Positions 45,490 through 54,880 are shown, numbered from the stretch's first letter. The stretch: 64,000 bases of DNA from JACCTU01 sp963700495 (GCA_963700495.1 CAVOXT010000005.1:248001-312000), one strand, 5' to 3'. The notes: a model not told the origin generated them from the letters alone. Numbers and translations: made by a program.

Positions 45490-46314
45490 ATGGGCGACGC
45501 GACGATCGGGCTTCTCCATCCGGGCGAAATGGGGGCGAGGATCGGCGCGGCGCTTCGCAAGCGCGGCTTCGTCGTCCTCTGGGCTTCGCAGGGCCGAAGC
45601 GCAGCGACGGCCGGGCGCGCCGAGCACGCAGGGTTCGAGGATGTCGGCTCCGTCGACGAGCTCGTCGCCCGTTCCGACGTGATCCTCTCCGTCTGCCCGC
45701 CGCACGCGGCCGTCGAGGTGGCTCGCTCGGCCGCCGGTTTTTCGGGCGTGTTCGTGGACGCGAATGCCGTCTCGCCTGCTACCGCGCGGGCCGTCTCGTC
45801 CCTGGTCGAGGGTGAAGGCGCGCGGTTTGTCGACGGCGGGATCATCGGCCCGCCGCCGGAGTCCTTCGGCACGACCAGGCTCTACCTCTCCGGCGACGAG
45901 GCGAGCCTGGTGGCCGCGCTCTTCGAGGGAACGCCGGTGGACGCCCGGGTGATCAGCTCGGAGCCGGGGGATGCCTCGGCGCTGAAGATGGCCTACGCCG
46001 CCTGGACGAAAGGCACGGCGGCTTTGCTCCTCGCGATCCGCGATCTCGCTCGAGCGGAAGCTGTCGAGCAGGCGTTGCTCGACGAATGGGAGCTCTCACT
46101 GCCCGACCTTGCGGACAGGTCCCTCAACGCGCTCCGCTCGGCCGAGAAGAAGGGCTGGCGCTGGGTCGGCGAGATGGAGGAGATCGCCTCGACGTTCGCC
46201 GCCGCAGGTCTTCCCGACGGGTTTCACCGTGCCGCGGCGGAGGTCTTCCGCGGGTTCGCCGACCACGGGCCGCCCGCGTCCGACCGCTCGCTAGGATCGC
46301 AGCATGGAGTGTGA
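45490..46314 (+). CDS. NAD(P)-dependent oxidoreductase, DUF1932 type
   Basis: 274 residues. N-terminal Rossmann domain (IGLLHPGEMGARIGAALRKR, the GxxxxG/GEMG form), VILSVCPPHAAVEVA, and a helical C-terminal DUF1932 domain (DASALKMAYAAWTKGTAALL). Resembles 6-phosphogluconate-dehydrogenase-like/imine reductase proteins. Substrate unknown. Ends inside the first codons of lpdA (11-bp overlap). Confidence 0.82.
   Translation: MGDATIGLLHPGEMGARIGAALRKRGFVVLWASQGRSAATAGRAEHAGFEDVGSVDELVARSDVILSVCPPHAAVEVARSAAGFSGVFVDANAVSPATARAVSSLVEGEGARFVDGGIIGPPPESFGTTRLYLSGDEASLVAALFEGTPVDARVISSEPGDASALKMAYAAWTKGTAALLLAIRDLARAEAVEQALLDEWELSLPDLADRSLNALRSAEKKGWRWVGEMEEIASTFAAAGLPDGFHRAAAEVFRGFADHGPPASDRSLGSQHGV
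46292..46297 (+). promoter_or_regulatory. -10 box of lpdA
   Basis: TAGGAT, 6 bases before ATG 46304; allows expression apart from the upstream gene. Confidence 0.45.
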
Positions 46315-47712
46315 CGTCGCCGTCCTCGGGGGCGGCCCGGGCGGCTACACCGCCGCGATCCGCGCCGCGCAGCTCGGCGCGAAGGCCGTCTGCATCGAGA
46401 AGGAGCCCGAGCTCGGCGGCACCTGCCTGCGCGTGGGGTGCATCCCGACGAAGGCGTGGGTGCAGACCGCGTTCGCGCTCAAGGAAGCGCACGAGTCGTT
46501 CGGGAAGTTCGGCGTCAACGTCGGCGAGGCTCGTCTCGACATGGCGGCGGCGAACCAGTGGAAGGACGGCGTCGTCAGCCAGATGACCGGCGGAGTCGCG
46601 TCGCTCTTCAAGGCGAACGGCGTCGAGTGGGTCAAGGGCACAGGCCGCTTCAAGGACGCGAACACGATCGCCGTCGACGGTGGCGAGGACGTCACCTTCA
46701 AGCAGGCGGTCGTCGCGACGGGCTCGTTCCCGCTGCGGCCGCCGATCGACGGCCTCGACTCGCCGCGCTGCGTCGACTCGACCGGGCTGCTCGTCCCAGA
46801 CGCAGGTCCCGAGACGGCTCGTCGTCCTCGGCGGCGGGATCATCGGCGTCGAGTTCGCCTCGATCTTCCAGCGCTTCGGGAGCGAGGTCACGGTGATCGA
46901 GATGCTGCCGAGGCTGATCCCGCTCGAGGACGAGGACGCCGCCAAGGAACTTGCGAAGCAGTTCCAAAGGCGCGGGATCGTCGCTCCAGCTCGGCAAGAC
47001 GTGCACGAGGGTCGACGACTCGGGCTTCGACCTGACCGTGCACTTCGGCGACGGCGAGACCGTGCAGGCCGATCTGATGCTCGTCGCGGTCGGCCGCGGC
47101 CCGGTTGTGGAGAACCTCGGCCTCGAGGCGATCGGCGTCGAGTTCGACAGGCGCAAGGGGATCGCCGCGGACGAGCACCGCCGCACGACCGTCGAGCACG
47201 TCTACGCCGTGGGCGACTGCGCCGGCTACTGGCAGCTCGCGCACACGGCGTTCCGCGAGGGCGAGGTCGCAGCGGAGAACGCCTGTGGCCACGACGCGAT
47301 CGTCGACAACCGGGCGGTGCCCAGGCCGATCTACACCGACCCGGAGATCGCCGGGGTCGGGCTGACAGAGGCCGAGGCGCGCGAGCAGTACGGGGAGGAC
47401 GTCGCTGTCGGACAGTTCCCGTGGGTCGCGAACGCTCGTGCCGTGATGCAGAACGAGACCGTCGGGTGGGTCAAGTCGATCCACGAGACCAGGTACGGCG
47501 AGCTCCTCGGCCTGGTCATGGTCGGCCCACACGTGACCGACCTGATCGAAGCCGGCGTCGTCGCGATCGACGCCGAGTCGACGGTCGAAACGGTCGCGGA
47601 CGGCATGACCGCTCACCCGACCCTCTCGGAGGCGATCAAGGAGGCGGGCCTCGTGGCGCTCGGCCGTGCGATCCACATCCCGAACCGCAAGCGCGCTCCC
47701 GCCCGGGCGTAG
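46304..47712 (+). CDS. lpdA: Dihydrolipoyl dehydrogenase E3 (two frame breaks)
   Basis: About 469 codons. FAD-binding GGGPGGYTAAIRAAQLG, redox disulfide in GGTCLRVGCIPTKA, NAD-binding GGGIIGVEFASIFQRFG, the ADEHRRTTVEHVYAVGDCAG segment and the interface end TAHPTLSEAIKEAG with His-Glu of the acid-base pair. Reoxidises the lipoyl group of E2 in the complex encoded at 38.8-42 kb. Two +1 shifts, near 46799-46804 and 46979-46983; length is two over a multiple of three. Confidence 0.92.
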
Positions 47713-47754
47713 CTCAGTATCCCCGCAGCCGTCTCGTCCGTTGTCTCATGGCAG

Positions 47755-48444
47755 ATGGACGTGATCACGCCGCTCCCCATCGAACGACAGTCGCCAGAGC
47801 GCGCCTTCGAATGCCTCTACCGCTCGCACGTCCAGGACGTCTACCGCCACGCGCTGAGGGTGCTCCGCAACCCGCCTGACGCCGAGGACGTCGCCCAGAC
47901 GACGTTCCTGAAGGCGTACCGGGCCCTTCAGCGCGGCGAGCGGCCCCGGCACCCCCGGCGCTGGCTGATCAGGATCGCGCACAACACGTGCCACACGCGC
48001 CTGCGTGACGCCACGCGGCGCCCCCAAGAAGTCGCGCTCGACACGAATCACCCCACGCAGACCTCGAACGACGGTGTCGACGTGCAGGAGTTCGTGGCCG
48101 CACTCGGCGCGCTGACGTTCAACCAGCGCGCGGCGCTCGTCATGCGCGAGCTGGAAGGTCGGCCGTACGCCGAGATCGCCGGGGTGCTCGAGGTGTCGGG
48201 CTCCGCGGTGGAGACCCTGCTCTTCCGGGCGCGACGGACGCTTCGGGAGCAGCTCGAGACTGCGCTCTCGTGCGGCGAGGCCGAGCACGCCCTCGCGCGC
48301 GAGCTCGACGGACGCCTGCTCGCCGAAGAGCGCGGCGGTCTTCGCGCGCATCTGCGCGACTGCAGCGAATGCGCAACGCTCGCACGCCGGCAGCGCGCCC
48401 GGCACGCGGTGCCCGAGGCCCGACAGCTGGCTGCCGTTTCCTGA
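47755..48444 (+). CDS. ECF sigma factor with C-terminal zinc-finger tail
   Basis: 229 residues. Sigma region 2 (FECLYRSHVQDVYRHALRVL, DAEDVAQTTFLKAYRAL) and region 4 (LTFNQRAALVMRELEGRPYA, VSGSAVETLLFRARRTLREQ). After region 4 comes an extra ~60 residues with C-x3-H ... H-x3-C-x2-C (CGEAEH, then LRAHLRDCSECATLA), the pattern of zf-HC2 anti-sigma zinc domains. A sigma factor carrying its own anti-sigma-like module may be self-regulated. Follows lpdA by 42 bases. Confidence 0.87.
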   Translation: MDVITPLPIERQSPERAFECLYRSHVQDVYRHALRVLRNPPDAEDVAQTTFLKAYRALQRGERPRHPRRWLIRIAHNTCHTRLRDATRRPQEVALDTNHPTQTSNDGVDVQEFVAALGALTFNQRAALVMRELEGRPYAEIAGVLEVSGSAVETLLFRARRTLREQLETALSCGEAEHALARELDGRLLAEERGGLRAHLRDCSECATLARRQRARHAVPEARQLAAVS

Positions 48445-48503
48445 CGGTCGCGCAAGTTTCTCTCCGCAGCGGCATCTACCAGTGTGGACGTGCCCTCGTC
48501 CCC

Positions 48504-48535
48504 ACCCGGGGCCATGCCGCCCGCAGGCCCCGGGT
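48504..48535 (+). terminator. Hairpin after ECF sigma gene
   Basis: 10-bp stem ACCCGGGGCC/GGCCCCGGGT, 12-base loop, no T-run. Confidence 0.45.
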
Positions 48536-48543
48536 CTATGTTT

Positions 48544-48571
48544 GCGAGACGCCCCGGCAGGGGCGTCTCGC
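48544..48571 (+). terminator. Second, stronger hairpin
   Basis: 12-bp perfect stem GCGAGACGCCCC/complement with loop GGCA, 8 bases after the first hairpin; no T-run on either strand. Confidence 0.5.
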
Positions 48572-48588
48572 GTTCATGCAAGGTCGGG

Positions 48589-48594
48589 TAGGCT
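48589..48594 (+). promoter_or_regulatory. -10 box of small membrane protein gene
   Basis: TAGGCT, 7 bases before GTG 48602. Confidence 0.45.
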
Positions 48595-48601
48595 CAACCG
48601 C

Positions 48602-48877
48602 GTGACGATCTTCAATCGCCGGAACGCGGCCCTTGGCTGGCTGACCTGGACGGTCGGCAAGCAATTCGCCGAACGCAAGGCGCGCTCGGCAGCGGGCCGC
48701 GAAGAGGGCCAGTCGAGAACGAAGAAGAAGAAGAAGAAGACGAAGCTCGTCCTCGGGACCTTGGCGGCTGCGGGGGCGGTCCTGTTCGTCTGGCGCCGCC
48801 ACGACGGCGGCGAGGAGTCCGCGAGCACGGACTGGCGCCCGCCCGACGTCGACGAGGCACCGCCGGACGCCGAGTAG
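48602..48877 (+). CDS. Small single-span membrane protein
   Basis: 91 residues: aromatic N-terminal part (NAALGWLTWTVGKQFAERKA), a lysine run (RTKKKKKKTK) just before one membrane helix (LVLGTLAAAGAVLFVWRR), acidic Pro-rich end. The Lys run should keep the N-terminus inside. Function unknown; followed directly by hisC. Confidence 0.65.
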   Translation: MTIFNRRNAALGWLTWTVGKQFAERKARSAAGREEGQSRTKKKKKKTKLVLGTLAAAGAVLFVWRRHDGGEESASTDWRPPDVDEAPPDAE

Positions 48878-48887
48878 AGTGTCCGCC

Positions 48888-50021
48888 GTGCCCGTGGGCC
48901 CGGCGGAGATTCCTGACGAGTTCGTCACTCCCGCCGTCGCGGGTCTGACGCCGTACGAGCCCGGCAAGCCCGTCGAGGAGGTCCAGCGCGAGCTCGGGCT
49001 CGAGCGCGTGGTGAAGCTCGCTTCGAACGAGGGGCCCTTCCCGCCGTTTCCGAGCGCGCTCGAGGCAATGGCACGCACCGCGCACGAGCTCAACCGCTAT
49101 CCCGACGGCGGTGCGTTCCGGCTTCGCAAGGCGCTGGCCGAGCACTACGACGTCGCGTTCGAGCAGGTTGCGGTCGGCTCGGGCGCGGACGGCGTGATCG
49201 ACTGCGTTTCGCAGGCGTTTCTCGACAGCGGCGACGAGATCGTCTGCGGCTGGCCGTCGTTTCCGAGTTATGTGATCGACGCGATCAAGCTCGGAGCGAC
49301 ACCAGTGCGCGTTCCGCTCGTCGACGACCGCTACGACCTCGACGCACTCCTCGGCGCAGTGACACCTCGCACGAAGATCGTCTACCTCTGCAACCCGAAC
49401 AACCCGACCGGGACGATGAACACGCGCGCCGAGTTCGATTCGTACTTCGAACGCGTGCCGGAGCACGTTCTGACGGTACTCGACCAGGCGTACTTCGAGT
49501 ACATCGACGATCCCGACTACCCCGACGGGATCGACGACTACTTCAAGCGCGGTCACCGGGTGCTCGTCGTGCGAACGTTCTCGAAGATCTACGGGCTTGC
49601 AGGTCTACGTGTGGGCTGGGGGGTCGGCACGCCGAACGTCGTGACCGCGATCGGGAAGGTCCGGCGCGCATTCGACCTGAACACACAGGCGCAGGTTGCC
49701 GCGGTCGCGAGCCTCGACGATGCGGCGGAGGTCGAGCGGCGGCGCCGCGTGAACGCCGGGGAGCGCGAGCGGGTGATCGCGATCCTCACGCGCAACGGCT
49801 TGGCCTGCGCCTCGCCGACGGTCGCGAACTTCGTCTACGCGGAGAGCGGTGCCGAGGACGCGCGCCCGCTCTTCGAGGCGCTCCTGCGCGAGGGCGTGAT
49901 CGTGCGGCCACTCGGAGGCTTCGGCTCACCGGGCGCGATCCGTGTCACCGTGGGGTCCCCAGAGGACAACGCAGCTCTGGACGAGGCTCTGGGCCGCGTC
50001 CGCGCCGACACGCACGCATAG
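48888..50021 (+). CDS. hisC: Histidinol-phosphate aminotransferase
   Basis: 377 residues, PLP aminotransferase class I/II making L-histidinol phosphate in histidine synthesis (some members act on aromatic amino acids). Motifs: LASNEGPFPPFPSALEA, RYPDGGAFRLRKALAE, YLCNPNNPTGT, DQAYFEYI, catalytic Lys in RTFSKIYGLAGLRVGW, and RPLGGFGSPGAIRVTVG at the end. GTG 48888 preferred over 48879 because TAGAGT (48875-48880) lies 7 bases upstream. No other his gene is near. Confidence 0.9.
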   Translation: MPVGPAEIPDEFVTPAVAGLTPYEPGKPVEEVQRELGLERVVKLASNEGPFPPFPSALEAMARTAHELNRYPDGGAFRLRKALAEHYDVAFEQVAVGSGADGVIDCVSQAFLDSGDEIVCGWPSFPSYVIDAIKLGATPVRVPLVDDRYDLDALLGAVTPRTKIVYLCNPNNPTGTMNTRAEFDSYFERVPEHVLTVLDQAYFEYIDDPDYPDGIDDYFKRGHRVLVVRTFSKIYGLAGLRVGWGVGTPNVVTAIGKVRRAFDLNTQAQVAAVASLDDAAEVERRRRVNAGERERVIAILTRNGLACASPTVANFVYAESGAEDARPLFEALLREGVIVRPLGGFGSPGAIRVTVGSPEDNAALDEALGRVRADTHA

Positions 50022-50057
50022 CACTCCGGCGGCGTTAGATCTCGCAGGGGCTGCTGT

Positions 50058-50063
50058 TAGCGT
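50058..50063 (+). promoter_or_regulatory. -10 box of MFS transporter gene
   Basis: TAGCGT, 6 bases before GTG 50070. Confidence 0.4.
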
Positions 50064-50069
50064 GAGTTG

Positions 50070-51368
50070 GTGATCCAGAGGGGGGCTCGCCGCCAGCTCG
50101 ACCTGCTCCGCCGTGCGCGGGACTTCCGGCTGCTGTTCTTCGCTGCCGTCGGCTCCGGTCTTGGAACCAGGCTCGCGGTGCTGGCCCTGATGGTCGACAT
50201 CTGGGATCGAACCGGCTCGAGCAAGTGGATCGCAGCGCTGCTCGTCATGGACTTCGTCCCGATGATCGCGATCGGGCTCCTGCTGGCATCGTTCGTCGAC
50301 CGCTTCTCGCGGCGGAAGCTGATGATCGGATCCGACCTGCTCCGGTGTGCGGTCTTCTGCGCTCTGCCGTTCGCGACGACCGCCTGGATGGTGGTCGCGC
50401 TCGCAGGCGTCGCCGGCTTCGCGACCGGCTTCTTCCGGCCCGCGGTCTACGCGGGTCTGCCGAACCTCGTCGCGGACGACGACCTCGCCGAGGCCAACGG
50501 CCTCTTCCAGGCCGCAGAGAACCTCACCTGGATGCTCGGCCCGCTGCTCGGCGGCGTCCTGCTCTCCTTCTCGACGCCCGACGTCGCCTACTGGTTCAAC
50601 GCCGTCACGTTCCTGGTCTCCGCGGTTCTGATCGCGCGGCTCGGCGAGCGGCTGCTGCAGTCGGAGAAGGCGGCCAGCGAGGGCCACTGGCGAGACCTGG
50701 CGGAGGGGTTTCTCCTCGCGATCCGTTCTCGCGCGCTTCTGACCGTCCTGGTGGCTTGGAGTCTCGCGATGCTCGCGGTCGGCAACTCCGACGTCGCCGA
50801 AGTGGAGCTCGTCAAGGTTGCGTTCGGTGCCGGCAACTTCGGGCTCGGCCTGCTGATGGCGGCATCCGGGCTCGGACTGATCCTCGGAGGTCTCTGGGCC
50901 GGCTGGGTGACTGCGAAGTGGGGGACGGCCGCAGCCTACGGCGGCTCGGTTGCCGCCATGTCGGTCGGGCTCGGCGCGGCCGCCGTCTCGCCGAACGTGT
51001 GGGTCGCGGCCGTGTTCGTCGTCGCGATGGGACTCGGCAACGGCATCGCCGTGGTGGTCAACAGCCTGCTCGTGCAGCGCGGAACGCCGGATCACCTGCG
51101 CGGGCGTGCCTTCACGCTGGCGATGAGCGTGACGTACAGCGCGCTCTTCGTCGGGATGCTCCTCGGCGGGTTCGTCTCGGACGCACTCGGTGCACGCTGG
51201 GCCTGGGGGATCGCTGCGATCCTCTTGGCGGCCGCGGCGGCGGCGGCGTACGCGCTCGCGCGGGGGATTCCGGAGCGGCCTCTCCGTGGCATCGAGTTGG
51301 TCGAGCCGCTGCCGATGGTCTCGGCGGCCGCGGCGGACCCCGCCGAGGCCGGGCTCCTGCGCGAGTAA
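50070..51368 (+). CDS. MFS transporter (exporter-like)
   Basis: 432 residues with about twelve membrane segments, MFS_3/enterobactin-exporter style (LLRRARDFRLLFFAAVGSGL opens it). Motif A-like loop FVDRFSRRKLMIGSD after helix 2; second half starts with a long central loop (ERLLQSEKAASEGHW) and FLLAIRSRALLTVLVAWSLA. Proteins of this type export drugs or siderophores; the substrate is not deducible. GTG 50070 fits the leaderless box; TTG 50067 is also in frame. Confidence 0.87.
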   Translation: MIQRGARRQLDLLRRARDFRLLFFAAVGSGLGTRLAVLALMVDIWDRTGSSKWIAALLVMDFVPMIAIGLLLASFVDRFSRRKLMIGSDLLRCAVFCALPFATTAWMVVALAGVAGFATGFFRPAVYAGLPNLVADDDLAEANGLFQAAENLTWMLGPLLGGVLLSFSTPDVAYWFNAVTFLVSAVLIARLGERLLQSEKAASEGHWRDLAEGFLLAIRSRALLTVLVAWSLAMLAVGNSDVAEVELVKVAFGAGNFGLGLLMAASGLGLILGGLWAGWVTAKWGTAAAYGGSVAAMSVGLGAAAVSPNVWVAAVFVVAMGLGNGIAVVVNSLLVQRGTPDHLRGRAFTLAMSVTYSALFVGMLLGGFVSDALGARWAWGIAAILLAAAAAAAYALARGIPERPLRGIELVEPLPMVSAAAADPAEAGLLRE

Positions 51369-51379
51369 CCTTCGCCTCC

Positions 51380-52372
51380 GTGGCGCGGCGGCGGGAGTGG
51401 ACGCACGAGACGCTCGCCGCGGGCGTTCGCGCAGGCGACACGCGTGCGCTCGCGCGGGCGATCACGCTCGTCGAGAACTCCGACCCGCTCGCGTACGACC
51501 TCGTGCGAGAGCTGTATCCCGACACGGGCCGCGCGTTCACGGTCGGGGTCACCGGCCCGCCGGGCGTCGGCAAGTCGACGCTGATCAGCGCGCTCGTGCG
51601 CCACGTCCGCGCGCAGGGAAAGTCTGTCGGCGTGATCTCCGTCGACCCGTCGAGCCCGTTTACCCAGGGCGCGCTGCTCGGCGACCGGATCCGGCTCTCC
51701 GACCACTTCCTCGACCCGGAGGTCTTCATCCGCTCGATGGGGACCCGCGGGCACCTCGGCGGGCTGGCCGAGTCGACGCTCCAGGCGATGCTCGTGCTCG
51801 ACGCGGCCGGCAAGGACGTGATCTTCGTCGAGACGGTCGGAACCGGTCAGGGCGAGACCGAGATCATCGGCGTCGCGGACACGGTGCTGCTCGTGCTGAT
51901 GCCGGGCTCGGGTGACTCCGTTCAGGCGCTGAAGGCCGGGATCATGGAGATCCCCGACGTGATCGCGATCAACAAGATGGACCATCCGGCTGCGAAGACG
52001 ATGCTGAACGAGGTTCGCTCGATCCTGGCGCTCGACCACGAGCGCACCTGGAAGGTCCCGATCGTCCTGACCGAGGCGAGTCGCGGCGAGAACGTCCCGG
52101 AGCTCTGGGAAAAGGTCGAGCAGTACCGCGCACACCTCGAGGAGACGGGACTGCTCGAGGATCGCAGGCGCGACAACGTTCGGCTCGAGGTGTTCACGCT
52201 CGCATCCGCCCGAGCCGCGCGGCACCTCGAGGAGTCGGTGCGCCTCGACGGCGAGCTCGCGCGCTTGCTCGAGGAGGTCCACCGGCGCGAGCTCGACCCG
52301 CTCACCGCGGTCCGCGAGATCATGGAGAAGGTGTTCAAGGTTGAAGACGGGAATCGGTCCGACACTGCGTGA
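51380..52372 (+). CDS. meaB: Methylmalonyl-CoA mutase-associated GTPase MeaB
   Basis: 330 residues, G3E P-loop GTPase (ArgK/MeaB). Walker A GPPGVGKSTLISAL, ISVDPSSPFTQGALLGDRIR, MGTRGHLGGLAEST, VETVGTGQGETEIIGVADT (switch), NKMDHPAAKT (guanine specificity). MeaB protects and reloads the B12 cofactor of methylmalonyl-CoA mutase; the mutase itself is not in the window. GTG 51380 is the nearest start after the MFS stop. ilvA begins inside its 3' end (32-bp overlap). Confidence 0.93.
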   Translation: MARRREWTHETLAAGVRAGDTRALARAITLVENSDPLAYDLVRELYPDTGRAFTVGVTGPPGVGKSTLISALVRHVRAQGKSVGVISVDPSSPFTQGALLGDRIRLSDHFLDPEVFIRSMGTRGHLGGLAESTLQAMLVLDAAGKDVIFVETVGTGQGETEIIGVADTVLLVLMPGSGDSVQALKAGIMEIPDVIAINKMDHPAAKTMLNEVRSILALDHERTWKVPIVLTEASRGENVPELWEKVEQYRAHLEETGLLEDRRRDNVRLEVFTLASARAARHLEESVRLDGELARLLEEVHRRELDPLTAVREIMEKVFKVEDGNRSDTA

Positions 52373-53537
52373 CGTCGAGGAGGCGCGGGTGCGCCTCGTC
52401 GGGATCGCGCGCGAGACACCGGTGTACTTCTCCGAGTCGTTCCAGCGAATGACCGGGCGCGAGGTCTGGCTCAAGACCGAGAACCTCCAGCGGACGGGCT
52501 CGTTCAAGATCCGCGGTGCGGGCAACTGCATCGCGATGCTGACCGAGGCCGAGCGCGCCGCCGGCGTCGTCACGGCGAGCGCCGGCAACCATGCGCAGGC
52601 CGTCGCGTGGGTCGCGCGCGAGGCGGGCATCGTCGCGACGATCTTCATGCCGCAGGACACGCCCGCCTCGAAGGTCGAGGCGACGCAGAACTACGGAGCG
52701 CGGATCGAGCTCGGCGGCGAGATGTTCGACGACGCGTACGAAGCCGCCTGCACCTTCGCGGAGACGACGGGCGCGACGTTCGTCCATGCGTTCGAGGACG
52801 TCCGGGTAATGGCGGGGCAGGGAACCATCGGGCTGGAGCTCGTGGAGCAGCTGCCGGAGATCGGCACGATCGTCGTCCCGATCGGCGGCGGCGGGCTCGC
52901 CGCCGGGATCGCATCGGTGGTCAAGGAGTTGAGGCCTTCGGTGCGGATCGTGGGTGTGCAGGCCGCCGCGTGCGCGCCGTTCGCCGGCGAGACGGCCCAC
53001 GGCTTCACGATCGCCGAGGGAATCGCGGTCAAGCGGCCCGGCGAGCTGACGTCCGCGATCGTGCGCGACCGGGTCGACGACATCGTCACCGTCACCGACG
53101 AGGAGATCAGCCAGGCGATCGTCCTGCTGCTCGAGCGCGCGAAGCTCGTCGTCGAGGGCGCCGGTGCCGCGACGCTCGCAGCGCTGCTCACCGAGCGAGT
53201 CGGCGGCGAGGGTCCGGTCGCGATCCTGCTCTCCGGCGGGAACATCGATCTGACGCTGCTGATCACGGTCATGCGCCACGGGCTGACGCTGGCGGGTCGC
53301 TACCTCGTCGTTCGCACACGCGTGCCGGACCGGCCCGGGGAGCTCGTCAAGCTGCTGACGCTGATCGCGCAGGAGCGGGTCAACGTCGTCTCGGTCGAGC
53401 ACCACCGGGAGGGGATGCAGATCTCGGTCGCCGAGACGGGTGTCGAGTTGATCCTGACGACGCGAGACGGCGCGCACGCGGCGGCGCTGCTCGAGACGAT
53501 GCAGCGCTGGGGGTATCCGGTCGAGCGGCTTCGCTAG
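52341..53537 (+). CDS. ilvA: Threonine ammonia-lyase with ACT domain
   Basis: 398 residues, PLP enzyme turning threonine into 2-oxobutanoate (isoleucine or propionyl-CoA supply). PLP Lys in TGSFKIRGAGN, SAGNHAQAVAW, phosphate-binding GGGGLAAG, then a single ACT domain (VRTRVPDRPGELVKLLTLIA to the end), the short TdcB-like regulated form. Start TTG 52341 overlaps meaB; 2-oxobutanoate leads to propionyl-CoA and so to the mutase served by MeaB, which makes the pairing sensible (inference). Confidence 0.92.
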   Translation: MKTGIGPTLRDVEEARVRLVGIARETPVYFSESFQRMTGREVWLKTENLQRTGSFKIRGAGNCIAMLTEAERAAGVVTASAGNHAQAVAWVAREAGIVATIFMPQDTPASKVEATQNYGARIELGGEMFDDAYEAACTFAETTGATFVHAFEDVRVMAGQGTIGLELVEQLPEIGTIVVPIGGGGLAAGIASVVKELRPSVRIVGVQAAACAPFAGETAHGFTIAEGIAVKRPGELTSAIVRDRVDDIVTVTDEEISQAIVLLLERAKLVVEGAGAATLAALLTERVGGEGPVAILLSGGNIDLTLLITVMRHGLTLAGRYLVVRTRVPDRPGELVKLLTLIAQERVNVVSVEHHREGMQISVAETGVELILTTRDGAHAAALLETMQRWGYPVERLR

Positions 53538-54858
53538 GAGCCGCAGCGGCGGAACTCGATCGTGCGCCCCCCGCGTCGCTCCCAGTCGGGGACGCCGCCT
53601 TCGAGCACAGGACGCACCTCGATGCCGCGCGCGGCGAGCATGCTCGCGGCGATCGCCGCGCGCGTGCCGCTGGTGCAGATCGTGACCACGGGGCGATCGC
53701 CGAGCCCGTCGCAGACAGGCCGTGAGCAGGCGGTAAGGAACGTGGCGTGAGCCGGCGATGTAGCCCTCGTCGCGCTCGTCTGATTCGCGGACGTCGATCA
53801 CGACCACCTCGTTCGCCTCGAGCAGTTGCTCGAGCTCGACGAGGCCGATCGGCTCGAGATGCTCGACCGCGCCGGGCGGGTCGACGACGTACCCCACGAC
53901 GTCGAGGCGCCCGACCGCCCGCAGGCCGCGCGCGGCTGCGTCCGCCTGTTTCGGCGACGCCGCCTGCACGACCACCGGCCCGGCGCCGAGCACGAAGCCC
54001 GATCTCGTCGAGAACGACGACCCCGAGAGCGGCACGTTCACCGCGCCCGGCAGGTGTGCGGCCGCGAACACGTCCGCGTCGCGCACGTCGAGCACCGTGG
54101 CATCGCCGGTGACGTCGAGCCGTTCGAGCGCCGGCGGCCCCTCGACGAACGCCCCTCGGTTGAGTGCCACGATGAGATCCATGTTCGGCGGGCGCGGCGC
54201 GTTCTTCGACAGCGCCTCCGAGATGAAGTCGTCGACCTCTGCGATCCGGAGCGCCGCGTTGAACCGCCGCTCGTGGCCGATCGTCGACGAGGGGTCGGAG
54301 CTCATCGAGGCGCCGCAGAGCGATCCCGCGACGTGGCCGGGGTAGACGGCGACGTCGTCGGGCAGCTCCTCGAGCCTGCGCAGGCTGTGGAAGAGGCCTT
54401 CCGCACCCTCGGCCGCGCCGACCGCGAGGTCCGGCCGCGCGGCGTCGCCGACGAACAGCGAGTCGCCTGTGAGGAGGAGCCGCTCGTCGACGAGCAGCGC
54501 GCAGTGCTCCGGCCGGTGTCCCGGCGTGTGGATCACCCGCACGCTGACCTCGCCGACGCGCAGGACGTCGCCGTCCTCGATCGGGTCGAACGTGTAGTCC
54601 GGCTCGGCGAGCGGGTGGATCGAGACGCGTGCCCCCAGTTCGAGCGCAAGCCGGCCGTGGCCGGAGACGTGATCGGCGTGATTGTGCGTCTCGACCACGC
54701 GAACGATCCGTAGGTCGTGGCGCTCGGCCTCCTCGACGTACTGCTCGATCGCGTACGCCGGGTCGACGACGATCGCCTCGCCTGCGGCCTCGGATCCGAT
54801 CGAGGTACGAGGCACAGCCGAGGTCGGAATCGACGAACTGGCGGAAGAGCATCTGCAC
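53534..54858 (-). CDS. Persulfide-dioxygenase-like MBL protein with two rhodanese domains (two frame breaks)
   Basis: About 441 codons. Metallo-beta-lactamase domain: FRQFVDSDLGCASYL, ETHNHADHVSGHGRLA (HxHxDH metal site), HTPGHRPEHCALLV, TGDSLFVGDAARPDL, VYPGHVAGSLCG. Then a rhodanese domain lacking a Cys (TVLDVRDADVFAAAHLPGAV, VVQAASPKQ) and a second, active-looking one (VVIDVRESDERDEGYIAGSR; loop Cys in VVTICTSGTRA). Known proteins of this layout oxidise persulfides in sulfide detoxification. Plus-one shifts near 54798-54802 and 53714-53718; length is two over a multiple of three. Stop overlaps that of ilvA. Confidence 0.85.
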
Positions 54859-54859
54859 G

Positions 54860-54880
54860 TTATGCTTATACCAGGCATAA
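54860..54880 (-). promoter_or_regulatory. Operator-like inverted repeat and -10 of MBL-rhodanese gene
   Basis: TTATGC and GCATAA separated by 9 bases, enclosing TATAAG just before GTG 54858. An AT-rich dyad over the promoter is typical for ArsR/CsoR-type sulfide-sensing repressors of such genes (BigR/SqrR); the regulator is not in the window. Confidence 0.45.

Noticed and set aside
52335..54878. Very long minus-strand frame (847 residues) spanning MBL-rhodanese and ilvA
   Set aside because: Only its middle is real; both ends are antisense or out-of-frame sequence joined because stops are rare at this GC content.
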